32,679 bases of DNA from contig JAIOZV010000019.1 in the NCBI GenBank assembly GCA_021740425.1, positions 1-32,679 of the forward strand. The letters are read 5' to 3'. Origin of the DNA: Bacteroidales bacterium (GTDB lineage: Bacteria; Bacteroidota; Bacteroidia; Bacteroidales; 4484-276). Numbering within the stretch: the first letter of the stretch is position 1; every line of letters starts with the position of its first letter. The position numbers and the translations under genes are program-made. Shown piece by piece: positions 26,020 through 32,679 of this stretch. The notes beneath the pieces were generated by a model, which was not told the origin of the DNA, did not search any database, and worked only from the letters and a program-made list of their open reading frames with translations.

Positions 26020-26203
26020 TATTGCAATTATCTGCTCCCCGACATTACACTGCTCCTGCCTGTAGTATTTCTTAATGCCTCACTGTTACGAAATATATGA
26101 TGCAAAATCAAAATTTTTCAAACCTTAAATGATCAGGAATTACAGTAATAATTTGAAAGACAATTTAGAAAAACCTGAAAGAATCAGTGTTGAAATAAAA
26201 AAC

Positions 26204-26211
26204 TAATTTTG
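26204..26211 (+). promoter_or_regulatory. Candidate -7 box (TAATTTTG) for glyA
   Basis: TAATTTTG fits the TAnnTTTG consensus about 52 bp before the glyA ATG. No good TTTG at the standard distance is present, so the call is provisional. Confidence 0.4.
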
Positions 26212-26263
26212 CCCTTCAATTCAATAGAATAAATAGGTTTAATATATAAAAACACATTAAGAA

Positions 26264-27544
26264 ATGAAAAGAGACACCGAGGTTTTTGAGATTATCAGGC
26301 AGGAAAAAGAACGCCAAATGAAAGGCATCGAATTGATTGCTTCCGAAAACTTTGTCAGCGACCAGGTTCTGGAAGCTATGGGTTCGGTAATGACCAACAA
26401 ATATGCTGAGGGTTATCCCGGAAAACGCTACTATGGCGGTTGCGAAATGGTTGACCAAACCGAACAACTGGCCATCGATCGTGCAAAAGAGCTTTTTAAT
26501 GCAGAATATGCCAATGTGCAGCCCCACTCAGGAGCTCAGGCAAACATGGCCGTATTCCTTGCCTGTCTTGATCCCGGTGATACTTTTATGGGCCTCGACC
26601 TTTCACATGGCGGCCACCTTTCGCATGGCTCTCCCGTAAACTCTTCGGGCATTCTTTACCGTCAGGTTTCTTATGGTGTAAACAAGGAAACCGGAACGAT
26701 CGATTACGATCAAATGGAAAAAACGGCTTTAGCTGAAAAACCCAAATTGATTATTGCAGGTGCATCTGCCTATTCGCGGGATTGGGATTTTGAGCGCATG
26801 CGCGATATTGCCGATGAAATTGATGCATTGCTTATGGCTGATATTGCACACCCTGCCGGTTTGATCGCTAAAGGTTTACTCAACGACCCGCTCCCTTACT
26901 GCCACATTGTTACCACCACAACTCATAAAACTTTAAGGGGTCCGCGTGGGGGTATGATTCTGATGGGTGAAGATTTTGATAATCCGTGGGGCGACACTAC
27001 CAAAAAGGGGGCATTAAAAAAAATGTCAACCTTGCTTAATTCAGCCGTATTCCCGGGTATTCAGGGTGGTCCTCTTGAGCATGTGATTGCTGCTAAAGCT
27101 GTGGCCTATGGTGAAGCACTCACCGATAGCTTTATGCACTACATCCTGCAGGTTCAGAAAAATGCAAAAGTAATGGCTCAGGCCTTTGTTGACAGAGGCT
27201 ACAATGTAATTTCTGACGGTACCGATAACCACCTTATGCTTATCGACCTCCGAACAAAATTCCCCGAAATTACCGGACGTATTGTTGAGGATACCCTGGT
27301 TAGAGCCGACATTACCGTAAATAAAAACATGGTTCCTTTCGATTCAAGAAGCCCATTCCAAACCTCCGGACTGCGCATCGGAACACCTGCAATAACAACA
27401 AGGGGCTTGAAAGAAGAGCACATGGAGCCAATCGTTGATCTGATCGACAGGGTAATCAGCGATTTCGAAAACGAAAAAACCATCCTCGAAGTAAAAGCAG
27501 AAGTAAACAAAATGATGGGAGCGTTTCCTCTTTTTGCAGACTAA
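26264..27544 (+). CDS. glyA: Serine hydroxymethyltransferase
   Basis: A 426-residue SHMT, which interconverts serine and glycine with transfer of a one-carbon unit to tetrahydrofolate using pyridoxal phosphate. Visible motifs are IELIASENF at 22-30, [15 protein letters not shown] at 47-61, and the PLP-lysine loop [14 protein letters not shown] with Lys222. C-terminal R-I-G-T-P-A-I-T binds substrate carboxylate. Length is normal (E. coli 417). It is followed by a strong intrinsic terminator and stands as a single-gene unit. It is unrelated to the neighbouring cytochrome locus. Confidence 0.98.
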   Translation: MKRDTEVFEIIRQEKERQMKGIELIASENFVSDQVLEAMGSVMTNKYAEGYPGKRYYGGCEMVDQTEQLAIDRAKELFNAEYANVQPHSGAQANMAVFLACLDPGDTFMGLDLSHGGHLSHGSPVNSSGILYRQVSYGVNKETGTIDYDQMEKTALAEKPKLIIAGASAYSRDWDFERMRDIADEIDALLMADIAHPAGLIAKGLLNDPLPYCHIVTTTTHKTLRGPRGGMILMGEDFDNPWGDTTKKGALKKMSTLLNSAVFPGIQGGPLEHVIAAKAVAYGEALTDSFMHYILQVQKNAKVMAQAFVDRGYNVISDGTDNHLMLIDLRTKFPEITGRIVEDTLVRADITVNKNMVPFDSRSPFQTSGLRIGTPAITTRGLKEEHMEPIVDLIDRVISDFENEKTILEVKAEVNKMMGAFPLFAD

Positions 27545-27564
27545 AATTTAGCATATTCCCTTTG

Positions 27565-27600
27565 AAAGGCTGAGACTTATCCAAGAGTTTCAGCCTTTTC
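27565..27600 (+). terminator. Intrinsic terminator of glyA
   Basis: AAAGGCTGAGACT (27565-27577) pairs with AGTTTCAGCCTTT (27586-27598) through 13 pairs, one of them G-U, with an 8-nt loop, and is followed by T-rich sequence. It starts 20 bp after the glyA stop. Confidence 0.85.
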
Positions 27601-27665
27601 TGTTTACACCTGCTGCTGAAATTCATACGATTGCAGGTATTTTTACATCAGATACTGTATTGCAT

Positions 27666-27696
27666 TTTGTTTAGCTGGTTGTATTGATTACCTTTG
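27666..27696 (+). promoter_or_regulatory. Bacteroidota-type promoter (TTTG-N19-TACCTTTG) of the LruC gene
   Basis: TTTG at 27666-27669 and TACCTTTG at 27689-27696 are separated by exactly 19 bp, the textbook -33/-7 arrangement of Bacteroides-type housekeeping sigma factor promoters. Transcription should start around 27701-27704, leaving a 55-60 nt leader before the ATG at 27759. Its position rules out the longer reading frame starting at 27684. Confidence 0.8.
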
Positions 27697-27758
27697 AAAA
27701 TCTTTGGAAAATAATTTCCGGTGAAGTGAATTATCAGAATCAAGACGGGGGACTAATT

Positions 27759-30248
27759 ATGAGAAACTACACATTTTTAATACTTATCATTTTTGTTTTT
27801 GTTGCTTCAGTTTCATGCAAACGAAACCTGAGTGAAATAAGCACAAACAATGAAAATGTTGAAACCATGCAGGATTTAATTGTTCCCATTGATTTCAACT
27901 GGGAAACCAACAATGAAGTTGATATTATTTTAAGCCTGCACGCCACCAAAGCATACCAGCCAAAATATAAAATTTCAGTCTTGAAAAATGCCCCGGATTC
28001 CCGCAACGGATTGTTAGCCACAGGATCCATTATCCCCGGAAAGGCTTTTACCGGCAAGCTCAGCCTGCCTGCCTATATTCAGGAATTGACACTTATTTGC
28101 GAAAGTCCATTTGGAGCCAGGTTAACAGAAACCCTACCCATACAGGGCGGGATGGTTTCGCATACTTTTTCTTTCGAAAAAATGAGTCCCGAAATTAACA
28201 GCAATCAGTTTAAAGCTGGTGATGACCCGGGGCCAGATTGCACAGAAGGTTGCGATGTTTACATCAGTGGCGGAGGAACAGTAAATATCAGCGGAGGGCT
28301 CACCTACTGCATTGCTGATGACTTTGACGGGAAAATAAATTTTCAGAACTGGGCAGGTGGAGGTACATTGCGCGTATGCGGAACTGCCAGAATCACCAAT
28401 AATCAATACCTCGAAAGCAATTCACATATTGTAGTTTCAGGCGGAGGGTTTCTAAATCTGAATAAAAATGTGCAATTATCGGGGGCTTCGATGATCATTT
28501 ACAGCGGAGCTGAAGTGATTCTTGGAGCCACTGACCTTGGCGACAACGCCTCATTTACAGTTTATGAAAACGCCACCGTAGCGGTAAAAAAATTCAACGG
28601 ATGGGGTGCAAATGCTCCAATTGACAACTCAGGAACCATTACTGTATTGCAGGATTCCTATCATTATGGGGCGATTCACAATACAGGCTCGATGATTTAC
28701 CAAAATCAGCTTGAACATGACGGACCCGTCTTTTACAATGGGAACTTCCTTCGTGTGGATGACATCTTTATTTGTTACGGTTTTGGATCTGAAATTGAAA
28801 ATGATGGAGAAATACAGGTTGTTAAGGATTTTGAATATGGAAGCAATGTATCATTCACAAACAATGGAATTGTAAATACAGATGACTCCTTTAAAATCTA
28901 CAACAATGGCAACCTCATAAACAATGGAACCATTACCGCTCACAATGATTGCGATTTTAGTACCAATGGCAATTTTATCAATAACTGCTCGCTCAAATCT
29001 TCAGGTGACATTGAATTTTCATCAGAAATCAACATCGAAATGAATACGGGTTATTTGAAAGCCGAAAACGAACTCAATTTTTGGAACAACTACAATGTTG
29101 TACTGAATGATAATTGTATGATAATAGCCGGAGATTCTGAGATTGGATGCGATTTTACAGGCACAGGAAATCTTTCTTCGTATATAATTTTAAATGATCT
29201 GAGCATCTGGAACAGCAGCGATCAATTTGATGGCAGTATTGAAGTGGCTACAGCAAGCGGCGATCTCAATGCCGGAGGCAATCAGAACTTTATCAATGGC
29301 GCCTATTACACCTCAATTGCCGATGCACTGAATTATCTTCCAATAACAGCTTGTAACCCTGAAGGATTTGGCACTCCCACTGTGATTGATATGGATTTTG
29401 ATGGTGTTCCTGATGCACTTGACGATTTTCCCAACGACCCCAAAAGAGCCTTTATCTCCTATTTTCCCAATGATATTGAATATGCCACTGTTGCTTTCGA
29501 GGATTTATGGCCCTCGAAGGGCGATTACGATTTTAATGACCTGGTTGTGGCGGTTTATGGTAGCGAGGTTACCAATGCTGATGATATGTTGATTGACATA
29601 AGGTTTAATTTTGTTGTACTTGCAGTTGGGGCTTCCTACGACAATGGATTTGCCTTCCAGCTCGAAACAATTACACCGGCAAGTGTTGAATCGGTGAGCG
29701 GGATGATTCTGGGGAGTAATTACACAAATATTGCCTCCAATGGCCTGGAGGAAAGCCAGTCAAAAGCGGTGGTTATTGTTACCGAAAGTGTTAACGACAT
29801 CATCCACCGACCCGGGGGTTCCTTTTTCAATACTGTAAAAGAAAATCCGACAGGAACCTCTGATACAATTCAAATTGTGCTAACCTTTACCGAACCAGTC
29901 AACCGGCTGTTATTTGGGCTGGATATTTTCAATCCATTTATTATAAAGAATCAGGAAAGGAGTGTTGAAATTCATCTTGCCGGTTTCCCTCCAACCGATT
30001 TGATGGATAACGATTTGTTTGGTACCGGCGATGATGCTTCAAATCCGGTTGCCGGCATATTTTATATCACAACTACCAACCTTCCCTGGGGTCTTTTCAT
30101 GCTCGAACCCTTTGATTATCCAAAGGAAGAAGCCAGAATCATTCAGACGTACAATCATTTCGACACCTGGGCACAGTCGGGAGGAAACAATTATAATGAT
30201 TGGTACCTCAACTTTTCAGGCTATCGGAACAGTACCAATGTATATTAA
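27759..30248 (+). CDS. LruC-domain lipoprotein with beta-solenoid-like middle region
   Basis: An 829-residue lipoprotein: lipobox SVSC (Cys20 or so) after MRNYTFLILIIFVF. The N-terminal LruC-type region (VPIDFNWETNNEVDI, about 40-140) is followed by about 400 residues rich in Asn and Gly with short repeating NNGxI / SGG turns (NNGIVNT, NNGNLINNGTI), suggesting a beta-solenoid. A calcium-binding-like DMDFDGVPDALDDFPNDP follows at 544-561, then the LruC signature WPSKGDYDFNDLVV from Trp584, and the C-terminal HFDTWAQSGGNNYNDWY. LruC proteins are surface proteins of unknown function. The ATG at 27759 was chosen because the longer frame begins with TTG inside the promoter. No outer-membrane sorting tail is evident. 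Confidence 0.88.
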   Translation: MRNYTFLILIIFVFVASVSCKRNLSEISTNNENVETMQDLIVPIDFNWETNNEVDIILSLHATKAYQPKYKISVLKNAPDSRNGLLATGSIIPGKAFTGKLSLPAYIQELTLICESPFGARLTETLPIQGGMVSHTFSFEKMSPEINSNQFKAGDDPGPDCTEGCDVYISGGGTVNISGGLTYCIADDFDGKINFQNWAGGGTLRVCGTARITNNQYLESNSHIVVSGGGFLNLNKNVQLSGASMIIYSGAEVILGATDLGDNASFTVYENATVAVKKFNGWGANAPIDNSGTITVLQDSYHYGAIHNTGSMIYQNQLEHDGPVFYNGNFLRVDDIFICYGFGSEIENDGEIQVVKDFEYGSNVSFTNNGIVNTDDSFKIYNNGNLINNGTITAHNDCDFSTNGNFINNCSLKSSGDIEFSSEINIEMNTGYLKAENELNFWNNYNVVLNDNCMIIAGDSEIGCDFTGTGNLSSYIILNDLSIWNSSDQFDGSIEVATASGDLNAGGNQNFINGAYYTSIADALNYLPITACNPEGFGTPTVIDMDFDGVPDALDDFPNDPKRAFISYFPNDIEYATVAFEDLWPSKGDYDFNDLVVAVYGSEVTNADDMLIDIRFNFVVLAVGASYDNGFAFQLETITPASVESVSGMILGSNYTNIASNGLEESQSKAVVIVTESVNDIIHRPGGSFFNTVKENPTGTSDTIQIVLTFTEPVNRLLFGLDIFNPFIIKNQERSVEIHLAGFPPTDLMDNDLFGTGDDASNPVAGIFYITTTNLPWGLFMLEPFDYPKEEARIIQTYNHFDTWAQSGGNNYNDWYLNFSGYRNSTNVY

Positions 30249-30525
30249 TTGGTGCCAGGTGTAAAACCCTCAAAACTGATTTTCAACAAGCAGACTTAAT
30301 AGATGGATATTAATTAAAATCGAAACTATTAAATGTATAAGACGGTTGTTTTCAATATTTGTAAAATCGTTAATATTTCACAAAATTCATGTTTAGAGAT
30401 ACTTGCAACTATTTTCTTTAAAAATCTTTCAGTTTCTTTGCACCCGTTTTTTAAAATTTACTGAATTTCCAGGTTAAATTGTGTTTAATCAAACAGTTAA
30501 ATAACTAAAATCTAAATACATTGAT

Positions 30526-31476
30526 ATGAAAAGGACAATTTTTCTTTTAACCATCTTTTTTACAGCTTCTGCTTTTGCGCAAAATGCAGCAGATACCACA
30601 AAACCATGGAAAACCAGTGGTTTGATGAGTCTTACTATGAATCAGGCAAGTTTTAGCAACTGGTCCTCAGGTGGTGAAAATTCCGTTTCGGGTACCGCCT
30701 TATTGAAATTCTATGCCGATTACACCAAAGGCAATTTTTCGATAAACAACAATGCCAATTTCAAATATGGCATGGTTAAAAATGAAAGCGAATCACTTAA
30801 GAAAAACGAGGATCTTCTCGAGCTTAATTCACAGTTCAACCAAAAGCTATCGGAGCACTGGAGTGCCAGTGGAATTATCAATTTAAGCACCCAGTTTGCT
30901 AAAGGATATAATTATCCTGACGACACAACGGTGATTTCTACTTTTATGTCGCCGGGATATCTTACCATTGCACCCGGTATGTTGTACAAACCGGTTGATT
31001 ATTTTTCCATCCTCTTATCACCCGCTACAGTGAAGGGTACTTTTGTAATGGATCAGGAGCTTGCAGATTTGGGAGCCTTTGGTGTTGATGCTGCCGATAC
31101 TTTACCTGACGGTTCATTGGTTGAAGGAACTGGCAAAAATTCTCTTGTGAGAGTTGGTGCTTTTGTGGAACTGTACTTTAAAAAAGCCCTGAAGCCTGAT
31201 CTTACATTTGAATCCAAACTCAATATGTTTTACAACTATCTTTCCGATAATAATATCCCGGATAATGCCATTCCCTTGGATTTTAACTGGCAAAGCTTTT
31301 TTAATTACAGCATCAACAAATGGTTTTCAGCCAACCTTTTTGTACATCTTGCGTATATGCCGGGTGATGTTTTTATCGAAAGAACCGGAATTGATGGTAA
31401 TGAGCTCAAGGTAACTCCTAACGATAAACTACAAATCAAGGAATCTTTTGGAATTGGACTAGCTTATAATTTCTAA
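30526..31476 (+). CDS. DUF3078-domain outer-membrane-type protein
   Basis: A 316-residue exported protein with a signal peptide (residues 1-18, FAQ cleavage region). The mature chain has alternating hydrophobic strands rich in aromatic residues, a WSSGGENSVSGTALL segment near the start and a final aromatic strand ending LAYNF, whose terminal Phe is typical of BAM-inserted beta-barrels. This matches DUF3078 proteins of Bacteroidota, predicted outer-membrane beta-barrels without known function. The mscS-like gene begins 32 bp downstream, so the two are likely co-transcribed and may both belong to an envelope-stress set. The barrel prediction is by eye. Confidence 0.75.
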   Translation: MKRTIFLLTIFFTASAFAQNAADTTKPWKTSGLMSLTMNQASFSNWSSGGENSVSGTALLKFYADYTKGNFSINNNANFKYGMVKNESESLKKNEDLLELNSQFNQKLSEHWSASGIINLSTQFAKGYNYPDDTTVISTFMSPGYLTIAPGMLYKPVDYFSILLSPATVKGTFVMDQELADLGAFGVDAADTLPDGSLVEGTGKNSLVRVGAFVELYFKKALKPDLTFESKLNMFYNYLSDNNIPDNAIPLDFNWQSFFNYSINKWFSANLFVHLAYMPGDVFIERTGIDGNELKVTPNDKLQIKESFGIGLAYNF

Positions 31477-31508
31477 TCTTACAGATCACAAACTTAAAAT
31501 ATTAAACT

Positions 31509-32327
31509 ATGGAAAAATTTGCATTTGATATGGAGTCCATTTATCCCCTGGTTATGGATTGGGGTCTTAAACTATTGTTGGCCTTAGTTACACTGGCAAT
31601 TGGTTTATGGATCATTAAATTAATTATGAGTGGCGTTAGGAGAATGATGGAAAAACGAGATGTTGATGTAACATTAAGACCTTTTCTTATTTCACTGCTG
31701 AGCATTTTGCTTAAGATCATGTTGGTTATAAGCGTAATTTCTATGGTGGGTATCGAAATGACATCATTCGTAGCCATCCTTGCAGCAGCAGGTTTGGCTG
31801 TGGGTATGGCTCTTTCAGGTACTTTGCAGAATTTTGCCGGTGGCGTGATGATCATGATATTTAAGCCCTTTAAAGTTGGTGATGTTATTTCTGCACAAGG
31901 TTTTACAGGAAGCGTTTCTGAAATTCAGATTTTCAATACAATCCTTAAAACTCCTGATAATAAAACCATTATTATTCCCAATGGAGGTCTTTCGACAGGT
32001 GCTATGACAAATTTCTCAACTGAACCCAGGCGCAGAGTTGACTTTACCTTTGGTATTGGTTATGGTGACGATATCGACAAGGCAAGAGGTGTTATTGAAG
32101 GGCTGATTGCTGCCGACAGCAGAATTTTGAAAGATCCGGCACCCTTTGTTGCAGTATCTGAATTGGCTGACAGTTCTGTTAATTTTGTGGTTCGTGTTTG
32201 GGCCGATGCATCAGATTATTGGGGTATTTTCTTCGATATGAACGAAAATGTGAAGAAGGCATTCGATAAAAATAGCATATCAATTCCTTTCCCACAAACA
32301 GACGTTCACGTTTACAACGCAAAATAA
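31509..32327 (+). CDS. Small-conductance mechanosensitive channel (MscS family)
   Basis: A 272-residue MscS channel, close to E. coli MscS (286). Three membrane segments lie at about 20-41, 58-80 and 84-118. The third carries the pore-lining pattern GLAVGMALSGTLQNFAGG, with alternating small residues (Gly/Ala/Ser) that pack the gate, followed by the MFxPF-type turn MIFKPFKVGD. The cytoplasmic beta and alpha/beta domains follow (GSVSEIQIFNTIL, then IIPNGGL). It opens under membrane tension to release solutes on hypo-osmotic shock. Follows the DUF3078 gene by 32 bp and is ended by a strong terminator. Confidence 0.95.
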   Translation: MEKFAFDMESIYPLVMDWGLKLLLALVTLAIGLWIIKLIMSGVRRMMEKRDVDVTLRPFLISLLSILLKIMLVISVISMVGIEMTSFVAILAAAGLAVGMALSGTLQNFAGGVMIMIFKPFKVGDVISAQGFTGSVSEIQIFNTILKTPDNKTIIIPNGGLSTGAMTNFSTEPRRRVDFTFGIGYGDDIDKARGVIEGLIAADSRILKDPAPFVAVSELADSSVNFVVRVWADASDYWGIFFDMNENVKKAFDKNSISIPFPQTDVHVYNAK

Positions 32328-32343
32328 TTGCATTCTGCATACA

Positions 32344-32376
32344 AAAAAAAGGGCTGAACTTTTCAGCCCTTTTTTT
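32344..32376. terminator. Strong terminator after the MscS gene
   Basis: AAAAAAAGGGCTGAA (32344-32358) pairs perfectly with TTCAGCCCTTTTTTT (32362-32376) around a 3-nt loop. The A- and T-runs on both sides make it bidirectional. It lies 16 bp after the channel stop codon. Confidence 0.9.
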
Positions 32377-32679
32377 ATTCTGGTGAATTACATTTTATGG
32401 GATATGGTGACAGGAAGGTTTCGTAAACTTACCGCACTGAGCTGAAAATTACCCACACCTTTAAAAACAAATTCGAGCTGATTTTTCAAACTCCTCCGTT
32501 AATTTATTTGGTGCTACTGCAATTTTAGTGGAACATATTGATTGGAACAGTCAGAAAAACTGGCAGTTACCAGTCGGCAGTCTTCCAAGTTTTCAATACC
32601 CGGGCAAAACCATTAAAAATGCAGGTATTTATAAAATTGTATTTTAATAATTTAGTAGGATTAACTCGAGAAAAACACT
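32377..32679. other. Terminal intergenic stretch, no gene seen
   Basis: About 300 bp with no supported reading frame on either strand. Around 32551-32585 there are short related words (ACTGG ... CCAGT as an inverted pair and GGCAGT twice), a kind of low-complexity patch. A gene may begin beyond the window. Confidence 0.5.

Noticed and set aside
27684..27758. 25-codon upstream extension of the LruC gene
   Set aside because: Begins with TTG and overlaps the -33/-7 promoter; the signal peptide starts at the ATG at 27759.

Overview
The window looks like a chromosomal segment from a member of the Bacteroidota, probably a Bacteroidales-like anaerobe or microaerophile. The order-level guess is weak. 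Support comes from an AT-rich background, starts without Shine-Dalgarno sequences, several TAnnTTTG (-7) promoter boxes including one with a TTTG element 19 bp upstream, and phylum-typical families: LruC-domain and DUF3078 proteins, lipoproteins with a G/S-C lipobox, and a guaB gene next to a PpiC/SurA cluster. I see no phage, insertion sequence or CRISPR array; it reads as mostly core genome with a few accessory loci.

Layout. 1-678 (-) is the N-terminal part of an LruC-type lipoprotein cut by the window edge. 1074-2222 (+) is a MobA-MobB-like fusion for molybdenum cofactor maturation. It converges on a two-gene minus operon, a LOG-family phosphoribohydrolase followed by a P-loop kinase. 3515-5608 (+) is an orphan soluble three-PAS histidine kinase, followed by a small secreted protein. 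6543-6764 (-) holds tRNA-Gly(GCC) and tRNA-Leu(UAA), each with a hairpin downstream. A second LOG paralogue and uvrA follow on the minus strand. 11075-22211 (+) runs guaB, three periplasmic foldase-type genes (PpiC, a PpiC-like lipoprotein without a rotamase domain, SurA-like), a MoxR ATPase, and an adaptor/permease/TolC exporter set with no ABC ATPase gene.

22695-25114 (-) encodes a multiheme cytochrome c lipoprotein (10 CxxCH plus one CX3CH) and a double-rhodanese lipoprotein. It is divergent from a Crp/Fnr regulator (25324-26019, +). An FNR-like palindrome lies in the shared intergenic region. This is the best candidate here for an uncharacterised module: a cell-envelope electron carrier paired with a sulfur-transfer enzyme under a probable redox regulator. 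It is followed by glyA, a complete LruC lipoprotein with an excellent promoter, a DUF3078 outer-membrane-type protein and an MscS channel with a strong terminator.

How they work together. The 12.6-22.2 kb block is an envelope-biogenesis and export run. The 22.7-26.0 kb block looks respiratory or sulfur related. The remainder is housekeeping (Moco, nucleotide, DNA repair, one-carbon, osmotic protection). Several starts were moved from the longest reading frame, because the upstream codon was TTG, lay inside a promoter, or preceded the signal peptide.
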